A program made the position numbers and the translations under genes. Below, piece by piece: positions 15,536 through 23,825 of a DNA stretch of 64,000 nucleotides. The stretch is taken from the NCBI RefSeq assembly GCF_014203595.1, contig NZ_JACHJK010000005.1, positions 216,105 through 280,104 on the forward strand. The letters run 5' to 3'. The notes beneath the pieces are model-generated. The model did not search any database. It was not told the DNA's origin and saw only the letters and a list, made by a program, of their open reading frames with translations. Positions within the stretch are counted from its first letter, which is position 1. Each line of letters opens with the position of its first letter. This DNA is from Streptomyces echinatus. GTDB lineage: Bacteria > Actinomycetota > Actinomycetes > Streptomycetales > Streptomycetaceae.

Positions 15536-16093
15536 ATGGCCGGGAAGGACGTACCGCCCCGCTGGGACCGCAGGATGCAGCAGCGGCTCGCCCGCGGTGA
15601 GGCGGCCGCCCTCGGGGAGCTGTACGACCGGTTCGCCTCCCTCGTGCACAGCCTCGCCCACCGCGTCCTCGGCGACGAACAGGCCGCCGACGCGGTCACC
15701 CGCGAGGTCTTCGCGCACGTCTGGGAGCACCCCGAGACCTTCGACCCCAAGCAGGGCCTGCTGCGCTCCTGGGTCGCCGCGGTCACCCACCGGGTCGCCG
15801 TGCAGCGGCTGCGGGACCGGGAGGAGCGGGAACAGCCGCGGCGCGAGGAGCTGGAGAGCACGGTCCGCCGCGCCTCGGTCGCCGCCCGCGCCGACTTCAT
15901 CGTCCACTCCATGCCCGCCCCGCTGCGCGCCGCCCTGGACTCGGCCTACTTCCAGCGCCGTGACTACCGCCAGACCGCGGCCGACCTCGGTGTCACCGAG
16001 GACGAGGCCCGCCGCCGGCTCCGCCTCGGCCTCCAGCTCCTCTCCACCGCCCACGACACAGGCACACCGCCGGGATACCGGGGTGCGGTGTGA
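15536..16093 (+). CDS. ECF-type RNA polymerase sigma factor
   Basis: 185 residues. Region 2 (about 15-85) has ELYDRFASLVHSLAHRVLGDEQAADAVTREVFAHVWEHPETFDPKQG and RSWVAAVTHRVAVQRLRD. Region 4 (about 115-170) has PAPLRAALDSAYFQRRDYRQTAADLGVTEDEARRRLRLGLQLL. Its stop overlaps the next start by four bases (GTGTGA), coupling it to its anti-sigma factor. ATG 15536 with a very strong SD was chosen over an upstream in-frame ATG at 15437. The target promoters are unknown. Confidence 0.92.
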   Translation: MAGKDVPPRWDRRMQQRLARGEAAALGELYDRFASLVHSLAHRVLGDEQAADAVTREVFAHVWEHPETFDPKQGLLRSWVAAVTHRVAVQRLRDREEREQPRREELESTVRRASVAARADFIVHSMPAPLRAALDSAYFQRRDYRQTAADLGVTEDEARRRLRLGLQLLSTAHDTGTPPGYRGAV

Positions 16094-17661
16094 GCGGGGC
16101 GGGCTGGTTCGACCGTTTCGAGACGCACGACGACCGTGACGGACACGACGACCGTGACGGATACGACGGTCGTGACGGATACGACGGATACGACGGCCGC
16201 GCGGGGGAAGAGGCCCGGCGGCACGGGAGCCCGTCGCCGGGTGAGCGGCCGCCCGGACGACGGCCACCCGAGGACACCGGGTCCGGCGAGCGGGAATCCG
16301 GACCCGGGGGACCGGACGCGGACGGACACGGCGGTCCCGGCGGCCCCGGGAACGACGGACGCGCAGGCACCGGTCCCGGCGGACACGGCGGTGGCGCGGG
16401 GGACGTCCAGGGCGGTACCGGCGGCGACGGACCGGACCCGGCCCCGCGCATACCCACGCCCCGCGCCTCCGTGGAGGACAGCGGGCTTCCGCTGCCCGAC
16501 CTCGCCGACCTGGGGGACCTCGCACCCGTGCCGCTCGACCTCTCGCACGACGTCCTGAAGTCGCTGCTCGGCGCCTGGGCGCTGGCCGCCTGCTCGGCCG
16601 CGGAGACGGCGGCCGTGGAGGAGCATCTGGGCGGCTGCGGCGGCTGTGCCGACGAGGCCCGCCGGCTGCGCGAGGCGGTCGGCCTGCTGCACCAGCCGGA
16701 GAGCCTGGACCTGGCCCCCTCGCTGCGCACCCGTGTCCTGGAGGGCTGCCTCAGCCGCCGGCCGCCGCGCATCCCGGTGCCCGACTGGGCGGCGCCGTAC
16801 GACGCCGAGACCGCGCGACTGGACGCGCTGCTGCAGGACTTCGGGGACGCGGAGTGGCACGCGCCGGTACGGCTGCGCTGGTTCGAGGCCGACACCGCCA
16901 CGAGCCGCCGTACGACGGTCGCCGGGGTGATCGCGCACCTGCTGTCGGTGGACGGTCTGATCGCCACGGCGCTCGGCCTGGCGGACCCGCTGGCCGAGGT
17001 CGCCGGAGCCGCGGACCCGGGCACCCTCGGCCCGGCCGGCCGCACCGAGGCGTTCTGGCGGGCCTCGCACTTCCCGCCGACCCGCTCGGTGCGCGGGCCC
17101 TGGCGGGAGCAGAGCCACGGCCTGGTGCGGACGGTGTCGTTCACCGGCGGCCACGCGGGCGGACTGGAAGTGCCGTACGGCGACTTCGCGCTGCCGCTGC
17201 ACGACGCGATGCTGGACCGCGCCTTCGAGTGCTGGGTGCACGCCGAGGACATCGCCGAGGCGGTGGACTACCCGTACCAGCCGCCGGCGCCCCGGCACCT
17301 CAACCGGATGATCGACCTGGCGGCCCGCCTGCTGCCGGCGGTGCTCGCCGAGCGCCGCCGCGCGGGCCTGTCGGAGCCGGGCCGCCGCACCCCGCACCTG
17401 GTCCCGGCCGGTGCCCCCGGCCGCAGTCTGCGGCTGGAGATCGAGGGCGCGGCCGGGGGCGAGTGGCTGATCCCCCTGGACTCACCGGCGGCGGTGGGCT
17501 CCGCGGACCTGGCGGTGGCCCATGTGGCCCTGGACGGAGTGGAGTTCTGCAGGCTGGCCGCGGGGCATGTGTCGCCGGAGGACGCGGCGGTGGGCCAGGG
17601 CGGCGACCGCCAGGCGATCAGGGACGTGCTGTACGCGGCGGCGAGCCTGAGCCGGATGTGA
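16090..17661 (+). CDS. Zinc-finger anti-sigma factor fused to maleylpyruvate isomerase-like domain
   Basis: 523 residues. A disordered Asp/Gly/Pro-rich head (about 1-145) includes five-residue DRDGY/DGYDG tandem repeats. An anti-sigma zinc-finger segment (about 157-200) carries HLGGCGGC, the HxxxCxxC motif, preceded by LLGAWALAACSAAE. The rest (about 235-440) is an MDMPI/DinB-like four-helix domain (ARLDALLQDFGDAEWHAPVRLRWF, GVIAHLLSVDGLIA), followed by a C-terminal domain. Coupling to the sigma gene marks it as its cognate anti-sigma. The MDMPI part may respond to a thiol or small molecule. There is no transmembrane span, so it is a soluble regulator. Confidence 0.87.
   Translation: MSGAGWFDRFETHDDRDGHDDRDGYDGRDGYDGYDGRAGEEARRHGSPSPGERPPGRRPPEDTGSGERESGPGGPDADGHGGPGGPGNDGRAGTGPGGHGGGAGDVQGGTGGDGPDPAPRIPTPRASVEDSGLPLPDLADLGDLAPVPLDLSHDVLKSLLGAWALAACSAAETAAVEEHLGGCGGCADEARRLREAVGLLHQPESLDLAPSLRTRVLEGCLSRRPPRIPVPDWAAPYDAETARLDALLQDFGDAEWHAPVRLRWFEADTATSRRTTVAGVIAHLLSVDGLIATALGLADPLAEVAGAADPGTLGPAGRTEAFWRASHFPPTRSVRGPWREQSHGLVRTVSFTGGHAGGLEVPYGDFALPLHDAMLDRAFECWVHAEDIAEAVDYPYQPPAPRHLNRMIDLAARLLPAVLAERRRAGLSEPGRRTPHLVPAGAPGRSLRLEIEGAAGGEWLIPLDSPAAVGSADLAVAHVALDGVEFCRLAAGHVSPEDAAVGQGGDRQAIRDVLYAAASLSRM
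16126..16197 (+). repeat. In-frame tandem repeat in the anti-sigma gene
   Basis: Units of about 15 bases (GAC-GAC-CGT-GAC-GGA variants) repeated about five times, encoding D-D-R-D-G and D-G-Y-D-G steps. It is coding, not a CRISPR or operator array. Confidence 0.85.
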
Positions 17662-17701
17662 GCCCGGACGGCGACGGCACGCTGCCCCGGCAGCCGCCCG
17701 T

Positions 17702-19210
17702 CTAGGACGACGGTGCGGAGAACCGCTCCCGCAGCCGGTACTTCAGCACCTTGCGCAGGGTGTCGTTGCGCGGCAGGGCGTCCACCACCTCCAGCCGCTC
17801 CGGCAGCTTGTGCACGGACAGTCCTTCCGCGCGGAGGAAGGACACGATCTCCGGCAGGGTCAGCCCGGGTGCCCCGGGCGGCTGCTCGACCACCGCGCAG
17901 ACCAGCTCGCCGCGTTCGGCGTCCGGCAGGCCGACCACCGCCGAGTCCGCCACGGCCGGGTGCGCGGCCAGCAGGTCCTCTATCTCCTTGGCGGAGATGT
18001 TCTCCCCCTTGCGGATGATCACGTCCTTCAGGCGGCCGGTGAGCACCAGGTGCCCGGACTCCGTCACGTGCCCCAGGTCCCCGGTGCGCAGGAAGCCGGC
18101 GGCGTCGAAGGCCGCGGCCGTCTGGGCGGGGTCCAGATAGCCCCGGCAGACGGCCTCGCCGCGCAGCCGTATCTCGCCGTCGACGACCCGGATCTCCATG
18201 CCGGCCGGCGGGCGGCCCTCGGTCGTGGCCAGGTTCTCGGCGGTGTCCTCCGGGTCCCCCATGGTGATCATCGGGACCTCGGTCATGCCGTAGCCGTGGG
18301 TGAGCCGGACGCCCATCTCGCGGGTCACGTCGTGGTACAGCCCGGGCGGTTTGGGCGCGCCGCCGCCCGCGAGCAGGCGCAGGCTCGGGATCACCTTCTC
18401 GCCCGGCCGTCTGCGCTGTTCGGCCAGGAAGAGGGAGTAGAAGGCCGTGGACCCGCCGGCCACCGTCACCCCGTGCCGCCGGTACTCGGCCAGCGCGTCC
18501 GGCAGCGCGAAGTGCTCGAACATGACCGCGGGGAAGCCGTAGAGCAGGAGCATCACCGTGTAGTCGGGGCCGGCGATGTGGGCGTAGGGGAAGGCCATCG
18601 AGCCGACGTCGTCCGGGGTGAGGCGCAGGGCGTGGGCCAGGCAGGAGCCGCCCGCGATCAGGGAACGGTCCGTGTGCAGCACGCCCTTGGGGTCGGAGGT
18701 GGTGCCCGAGGTCCAGTAGATCCAGCGCACCGAGGTGCCCTCGGCGGGCGGCGGGGGCAGGACGGACGGGTCGCCGTCGGGGAGGGTGTCGTAGGCCTCG
18801 AACACGCCCTTGGCGCCGAGGCGGCGGGCCATCTCCGTGTGGTCGTGGCCGCGCCAGACGCCCGGTACGGCGAAGAACTCCGCCTTCGACTCGCGCAGCG
18901 CGAAGCCGACCTCCCGGTCGCGGTAGAAGGGGATGACCGGGGACTGCACGGCGCCCAGGCGGGCCAGGGCGAAGGACAGCAGGGCGGTCTCGATGCGGGT
19001 GGGCAGCTGCCAGGCGACCACCGTGCCGGGGCGCACGCCCATGCCGTACAGGCCCGCCGCGACGCGTTCGGCGCGGGTGCGCAGCTCGCCGAAGGTGAGC
19101 CGGCGGCCGGCCTGCAGCAGGACGGGACGGCCGGGGGTGAGGCCGGCGCGGCGGTCGACCAGGTCCCACAGTGTGCGGGCGGAACCGAGGGTGTGCGGGG
19201 TCTCGTTCAC
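17702..19210 (-). CDS. Acyl-CoA synthetase (ANL superfamily, AMP-forming)
   Basis: 502 residues. Activates a carboxylic acid to its CoA thioester through an acyl-adenylate. Motifs: YWTSGTTSDPKGVLHT (P-loop-like A3, about 160-175), HGYGMTEVPM (A5, about 300), TGDLGHV (about 385) and the C-terminal lysine in PRNDTLRKVLKYRLRE. Substrate residues do not identify the acid. The GTG at 19210 has AGGGGG six bases upstream. The ATG at 19249 is rejected because it lies between the two operators. It is divergent from the amidohydrolase/dehydrogenase operon and shares its operator pair. Confidence 0.88.
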   Translation of the reverse strand: MNETPHTLGSARTLWDLVDRRAGLTPGRPVLLQAGRRLTFGELRTRAERVAAGLYGMGVRPGTVVAWQLPTRIETALLSFALARLGAVQSPVIPFYRDREVGFALRESKAEFFAVPGVWRGHDHTEMARRLGAKGVFEAYDTLPDGDPSVLPPPPAEGTSVRWIYWTSGTTSDPKGVLHTDRSLIAGGSCLAHALRLTPDDVGSMAFPYAHIAGPDYTVMLLLYGFPAVMFEHFALPDALAEYRRHGVTVAGGSTAFYSLFLAEQRRRPGEKVIPSLRLLAGGGAPKPPGLYHDVTREMGVRLTHGYGMTEVPMITMGDPEDTAENLATTEGRPPAGMEIRVVDGEIRLRGEAVCRGYLDPAQTAAAFDAAGFLRTGDLGHVTESGHLVLTGRLKDVIIRKGENISAKEIEDLLAAHPAVADSAVVGLPDAERGELVCAVVEQPPGAPGLTLPEIVSFLRAEGLSVHKLPERLEVVDALPRNDTLRKVLKYRLRERFSAPSS

Positions 19211-19227
19211 GGGTGCCCCCTGCTTGG

Positions 19228-19273
19228 CTGACGACTCGTCAGGTGACATGCTATCTGACGACCCATCAGATAG
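19228..19273. promoter_or_regulatory. Paired CTGACGNNNCGTCAG operators, divergent promoter
   Basis: Site A is CTGACGACTCGTCAG (19228-19242), a perfect dyad. Site B is CTGACGACCCATCAG (19255-19269), extended by flanking CTAT/ATAG. Their centres are 27 bp apart. Rightward, CTGACG of site A sits 17 bases before CTATCT, so A would cover the -35 and B the start region. They are shared by the ligase (left) and the amidohydrolase operon (right). Confidence 0.8.
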
Positions 19274-19311
19274 GCAGTGCCCAGTCGAGCACCGTCCGGC
19301 GGAGGGGACCC

Positions 19312-20508
19312 ATGGCGACCGAACTGCCCCGCATCATCAGCGTCGACGACCACGTGATCGAGCCCGCCCATCTCTTCGACACCTGGCTGCCCGCCAAGTA
19401 CCGGGACCGCGGACCCCGCCCGCTCACCGCCGGCATCGGGGACCTGGCCTACGTCGGCGGCAAGTACCAGATCACCATGGACCCGCAGGGCCCGCCGACC
19501 GACTGGTGGATCTACGAGGACCTGAAGTTCCCGTACAAACGGAACATCGCCGCCGTCGGCTTCGACCGGGACGAGATGACCCTGGAGGGCATCACCCGGG
19601 AGCAGATGCGGCGCGGCTGCTGGGACCCCAAGGCCCGGCTGGAGGACATGGACCTCAACCACGTCGAGGCCAGCCTCTGCTTCCCGACCTTCCCCCGCTT
19701 CTGCGGGCAGACCTTCGCCGAGGCCCACGACAAGGAGGTCGCCCTCGCCTGCGTGCGCGCCTACAACGACTGGATGGTGGAGGAGTGGTGCGGGGACAGC
19801 GGCGGCCGGCTCATCCCGCTGTGCCTGATCCCGCTGTGGGACGTGGAGCTGGCCGTCGCCGAGATCCGGCGCAACGCCGCGCGCGGGGTGCGGGCCGTCA
19901 CCTTCTCCGAGATCCCCACGTACCTCGGGCTGCCCTCCATCCACTCCGGCCACTGGGACCCGTTCTTCGCCGTCTGCCAGGAGACCGGCACGGTCGTCAA
20001 CATGCACATCGGCAGCAGCTCCCAGATGCCCGCCGCCTCCCCGGACGCGCCGCCCGCCGTCCAGGCGTCCCTGAGCTTCAACAACGCGATGGCCTCGATG
20101 ATGGACTACCTCTTCAGCGGGGTCCTCGTGAAGTTCCCGCGGCTGAAGCTCGCCTACTCCGAAGGGCAGATGGGCTGGATCCCGTACGCCCTGGAACGCG
20201 CCGACGACGTGTGGGAGGAGCACCGCGCCTGGGGCGGGGTCAGGGACCTGATCCCCGAGCCGCCATCGACGTACTACTACCGGCAGATCTTCTGCTGCTT
20301 CTTCCGCGACAAGCACGGCGTCGCGTCCCTGGACGTCGTCGGCCGCGACAACGCCACCTTCGAGACCGACTACCCGCACGTCGACTCGACCTTCCCGCAC
20401 ACCAAGGAGGTCGCCCTCGACCATGTGAAGGGCCTGGACGACGAGACCGTCCACAAGCTGATGCGCGGCAACGCCATCCGCATGCTGGGCCTGGACCTCG
20501 ACCGCTGA
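19312..20508 (+). CDS. Amidohydrolase-2 family metal-dependent enzyme (paralogue 1)
   Basis: 398 residues, TIM-barrel amidohydrolase related to ACMSD/resorcylate decarboxylases. The N-terminus is IISVDDHVIEPAHLFDTWLP (DxH ligands about residue 13). Further landmarks are CFPTFPRFCGQTF (about 122), VRAYNDWMVEEWCG (about 144), TGTVVNMHIGSSSQMP (His about 228) and ETDYPHVDSTFP (catalytic-type Asp about 356). Hydrolase or decarboxylase activity cannot be told apart from sequence. GGAGGGG precedes ATG 19312. It is the first gene of an operon with two acyl-CoA dehydrogenase subunits, and its close paralogue is at 57324. Confidence 0.85.
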   Translation: MATELPRIISVDDHVIEPAHLFDTWLPAKYRDRGPRPLTAGIGDLAYVGGKYQITMDPQGPPTDWWIYEDLKFPYKRNIAAVGFDRDEMTLEGITREQMRRGCWDPKARLEDMDLNHVEASLCFPTFPRFCGQTFAEAHDKEVALACVRAYNDWMVEEWCGDSGGRLIPLCLIPLWDVELAVAEIRRNAARGVRAVTFSEIPTYLGLPSIHSGHWDPFFAVCQETGTVVNMHIGSSSQMPAASPDAPPAVQASLSFNNAMASMMDYLFSGVLVKFPRLKLAYSEGQMGWIPYALERADDVWEEHRAWGGVRDLIPEPPSTYYYRQIFCCFFRDKHGVASLDVVGRDNATFETDYPHVDSTFPHTKEVALDHVKGLDDETVHKLMRGNAIRMLGLDLDR

Positions 20509-21641
20509 TGGACCTCTCGTACACGCCCGAGGAGGAGGAGTTCCGGGCCCGGCTGCGCGAGTGGCTCGCCAAGGCGCTGCCCATCCTGCCTGCGAGGCCG
20601 TCCCCGGACGACTGGCCCGGCCGCCGCGCCTACGACCTCGGCTGGCAGCGGATGCTGTACGACGCCGGGTACGCCGGCGTCCACTGGGACGCCTCCCCGA
20701 CCCTGCGGCTGATCTTCCTGGAGGAGACCGAGCGGGCCGGCGCGCCCTACGTGGGCGCCAACTTCGTCGGGCTGCTGCACGCCGGACCGACGATCGCCGC
20801 CGAGGGCACCGCCGAACAGCGGGCGCGCTGGCTGCCGCCGATCCTGCGCGGCGAGCAGGTGTGGTGCCAGGGCTTCAGCGAACCGGACGCCGGCTCCGAC
20901 CTGGCGTCGCTGCGCACCCGCGCGCGCAGGGACGGCGACGCCTACGTGGTGACCGGCTCCAAGATCTGGACCTCGCACGCGGAGGTCGCCGACCGGTGCG
21001 AGCTGCTCGTCCGCACGGACCCGGACGCACCCCGGCACCGGGGCATCACCTGGCTCGCGATGCCCATGGACGCCGACGGGATCACCGTACGGCCGCTGCG
21101 CACGCTCGCCGGGTCGGCGGAGTTCGCCGAGATGTTCCTCGACGAGGTACGGGTGCCGGTCGCCGACCGGGTGGGGGAGGAGAACGACGGCTGGCGCGTC
21201 ACCATGGTCACCCTCTCCTTCGAACGCGGCACCGCCTTCGTCGGCGAGGTCGTCGCCTGCCGCCGCGTCCTCGGCGAACTCGCCCGCGCGGCACGGGGCG
21301 ACGGGCGCTGGGACGACCCGGCGCTGCGCCGCCGCCTTGGCCGGCTCGACGCGGAGTTCCGGGCGCTGTGGCGGCTGACCCAGTGGAACGTCAGCGCGGC
21401 GGAGGCGAGCGGCGGGGTGCCGGGCGTCGGCGGCTCGGTCTTCAAGCTCCGCTACTCGCACGCCCGGCAGGAGCTGTACGACACCGCCGCCGAGGTCCTC
21501 GGCCCGGGCGCACTCGACCTGGACCGGCCCTGGGTGCTCGACCGGCTGTCCTCGCTGTCGTACACCATCGCCGCCGGCACCTCGCAGATCCAGCGCTCCA
21601 TCGTGGCCGAGCGGATCCTCGGCCTGCCCAGGGGGAGATGA
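20508..21641 (+). CDS. Acyl-CoA dehydrogenase, FAD-binding subunit
   Basis: 377 residues with the full acyl-CoA dehydrogenase order: an N-terminal helical domain, then QGFSEPDAGSDLASLRTRA (about 120-138, FAD/substrate loop), VTGSKIWTSHAE (about 146), LSFERGTAF (about 238) and the C-terminal AAGTSQIQRSIVAERILGLPR. The start overlaps the preceding stop (TGATG) and the end overlaps the next ORF (ATGA), so translation is coupled. Paired with the shorter 21644 product it resembles the heteromeric FadE enzymes of actinobacterial steroid/side-chain catabolism. The substrate is unknown. Confidence 0.9.
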   Translation: MDLSYTPEEEEFRARLREWLAKALPILPARPSPDDWPGRRAYDLGWQRMLYDAGYAGVHWDASPTLRLIFLEETERAGAPYVGANFVGLLHAGPTIAAEGTAEQRARWLPPILRGEQVWCQGFSEPDAGSDLASLRTRARRDGDAYVVTGSKIWTSHAEVADRCELLVRTDPDAPRHRGITWLAMPMDADGITVRPLRTLAGSAEFAEMFLDEVRVPVADRVGEENDGWRVTMVTLSFERGTAFVGEVVACRRVLGELARAARGDGRWDDPALRRRLGRLDAEFRALWRLTQWNVSAAEASGGVPGVGGSVFKLRYSHARQELYDTAAEVLGPGALDLDRPWVLDRLSSLSYTIAAGTSQIQRSIVAERILGLPRGR

Positions 21642-21643
21642 AC

Positions 21644-22552
21644 ATGCGTTTCCGGCTCACGGACGACCAGCGGGCGCTGCGCGAGGGGGTGCGGGAGCTG
21701 CTGGCGCGGTGCTTCGGACGGGAGGCGCTGCGTGCCGCCGTCCGCGCACCGGGCCGGCTGGACCGGACGCTGTGGCGGACCCTCGGGGAGGCGGGGTTCT
21801 TCGCGCTGCGGCTGCCCGAGGCGGACGGCGGCGTCGGACTGGGGCTGCCGGAGGCCGTGCTGGCCTTCGAGGAGGCGGGCCGGGCGCTGCTGCCCGGCCC
21901 GCTCGTGGCCACCCACCTCGCGGCCGGTGGCGTGCCGGGCGCGGCGCGCGGGGAGACGGTCGTGGCGGCCGTCGACGGGGAGCTGGCGGAGTGGCTGGAC
22001 GCGGCGGACGTCGTCCGCGGGGACGCCTCCGGCGCCGTACCGCTGCGGTCGGTTGACCCCCTCACACCGCTGCACCGCCTGCCCGGCACCGCCGCCCCGG
22101 ACCCCGTGGCCGGCCTGCCGGCACCGGTCGCCGCCGCCCCGGACCCGGTCGCCGTCCTCCTCACCGCCGCCGAGCAGCTGGGCACGGCCGGACGGGTGTG
22201 CGAACTGGCCGTGCAACACGCCCGGGCCCGAGAGCAGTTCGGACGGCCGATCGGCGCCTTCCAGGCCGTCCAGCACCTGTGCGCGGACCTGCTGGTGCGG
22301 GTCGAGACCGCGCGCGCCGCCGTCTACGCCGCCGCCGTGACCGCCGACCCCGCCGACATCGCCGCCGCCCGGCTGCTCGCCGACGAGGCCGCCGTGCGGG
22401 GCGCCCGCGACTGTCTCCAGGTGCACGGCGGCATGGGGTTCACCTGGGAAGCGGACGTCCACCTGCATCTGAAGCGGGCCTGGGTGCGGGAGCGGCGCGC
22501 CGGGGGAGGCACCCAGAGTGAGGAGCTGCTCGCCGCCGCCCTGGCGGACTGA
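21644..22552 (+). CDS. Acyl-CoA dehydrogenase, short partner subunit
   Basis: 302 residues, shorter than a standard family member and missing the SEPxAGSD FAD loop of its partner. The C-terminal half is well conserved: AREQFGRPIGAFQAVQHLCADLLVRVETARAAVYAAA (about 190-225) and LQVHGGMGFTWEADVHLHLKRAW (about 260-283). This division of labour suits an alpha2beta2 heteromer. ATG 21644 stands six bases after GGGGGAG; ATG 21638, which overlaps the upstream stop, is the alternative. Confidence 0.88.
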   Translation: MRFRLTDDQRALREGVRELLARCFGREALRAAVRAPGRLDRTLWRTLGEAGFFALRLPEADGGVGLGLPEAVLAFEEAGRALLPGPLVATHLAAGGVPGAARGETVVAAVDGELAEWLDAADVVRGDASGAVPLRSVDPLTPLHRLPGTAAPDPVAGLPAPVAAAPDPVAVLLTAAEQLGTAGRVCELAVQHARAREQFGRPIGAFQAVQHLCADLLVRVETARAAVYAAAVTADPADIAAARLLADEAAVRGARDCLQVHGGMGFTWEADVHLHLKRAWVRERRAGGGTQSEELLAAALAD

Positions 22553-22949
22553 GCCGCCGACGGCGCTCCCGCCTGTGACACCCGAAAAGTCATGGCCCAC
22601 GATGTTGCGGCCGGTGGTGGGCCGGCGTCACGGAGCGTCGATATCCGGTTGTGTCCTTCGCCGGACTCGTCACGGCCCGGAGTCACGGGCCCACTCGGGT
22701 ACCTTGTGGGGGATGCGAGTGGCCGCGCGTACGAGCAGGGCCGGCGAAGCCCCCGGGGCGATGCCGGGCCGCGCGGTGCGCGCCGCAGCTCGCGGGGCGG
22801 TCAGGGCCGTTGCCCCCGCCTGTTCGACTCCCCGGCACGAGCGTCGCACAGTATGCCCTACGCGTACTCCTTCGCGCGGGAATATGCCTGAAGCGCTTGT
22901 TGGGGTGACTGTACGTCAACCATGCTGTCTCGCAAGGGAGTCACAGTCC
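22553..22949. other. Unassigned region upstream of the HATPase gene
   Basis: About 400 bases with no confident gene. One frame from GTG 22706 to TGA 22891 (61 residues, ending MPYAYSFAREYA) has high third-position GC but no SD and an Arg/Gly-rich, shadow-like composition. Another frame from ATG 22712 runs into the hydrophobic small ORF below. Confidence 0.35.
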
Positions 22950-23087
22950 GTGACCCTTGCTCTGGCCGTTGTTCTGGCCATGCAGAGAATGGCTACGATC
23001 GTGGCCCTCGTCGTGATCGTCGCCTCGGCCGACGCCGTGGCGCACGGACGGCGCGGGGTCATGGGTCCGCCGGTTCGGATGGTGTGA
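22950..23087 (+). CDS. Possible small hydrophobic peptide, 45 residues
   Basis: GTG 22950, with GGGAG nine bases before it, reads VTLALAVVLAMQRMATIVAL and continues through a Val/Ile-rich membrane-like stretch (to about residue 28) into a short basic tail, ending TGA 23087 three bases before the HATPase start. The close spacing suggests translational coupling. Unrecognised; the hydrophobicity favours a real membrane peptide over a shadow frame. Confidence 0.4.
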   Translation: MTLALAVVLAMQRMATIVALVVIVASADAVAHGRRGVMGPPVRMV

Positions 23088-23090
23088 GCG

Positions 23091-23579
23091 GTGCAGGTGC
23101 TTAGAGTGCAGCTGGAGATCCGGCCCGACCCCACGGAGGTGGGGCGAGCCCGGAGGTGGGCCCGCTCGCGGCTCGCCGGGTCGGGGATAACGGCGGACGA
23201 GCCGTTGGCCGAGACCCTGATCCTGCTCGTCTCCGAGCTGGTGACCAACGCCGTGGTGCACACCGCCCGGCCGGCCGTGCTGCGGCTGTGCCTGCCGGCC
23301 CCGGCGGCCGAGAGCGGCGCGTCGGTCACGGTGCGGGTCGAGGTGGCCGACACCAGCTCCCGCGCGCCCGTGCCCCGGTGTGCCGACGGCGACGCCACCG
23401 GCGGCCGGGGCCTGGCCCTCGTGGACTGTCTCGCCGACCGCTGGGGCTGGAGCCCCGAGGGCGTCGGCAAGAGCATCTGGTGCGAGCTGGACCGCTGTTC
23501 GGCGTCCCGGCAGAGCGCGGCGCTGGCGTACGGGGGCGGACTGTCCGCGTACGAGGGTCTCGCCTTCGAGGCGGTGTAG
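23091..23579 (+). CDS. HATPase_c ATP-binding protein, RsbW-like anti-sigma kinase family
   Basis: 162 residues with a GHKL ATPase fold: N-box SELVTNAVVHTARPA (about 44-58), an EVADTSSRAP G1-like turn (about 83) and GGRGLALVDCLADRWGW (G2, about 104-120). Streptomyces has many of these small kinases, which phosphorylate STAS antagonists or bind sigma factors. The STAS protein at 14821 is a possible but unproven partner. GTG 23091 follows the small hydrophobic ORF closely. Confidence 0.85.
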   Translation: MQVLRVQLEIRPDPTEVGRARRWARSRLAGSGITADEPLAETLILLVSELVTNAVVHTARPAVLRLCLPAPAAESGASVTVRVEVADTSSRAPVPRCADGDATGGRGLALVDCLADRWGWSPEGVGKSIWCELDRCSASRQSAALAYGGGLSAYEGLAFEAV

Positions 23580-23825
23580 CGGCTCACGGCCGCGGTGCGC
23601 CGGGTGTGCGACCGTGCGCGGGCGCCGCGATCGGCGTGCCGCAACACATGCGCGTACCGGCGTTGACGTCTCCTGGGCACCTGATCAGGCTGGTGGGCGT
23701 CGATTCGCTGCGAGGGGACGGCGAGGGCCCGGCCACCGGCGGTCCTCGTCGAGTGTGGGTCGCATCGGGTGGCGGCGCGCGCGACGGTGGGGGAGGCGCG
23801 CCGCCAGCCGCTCTCCCGTCGGCCC

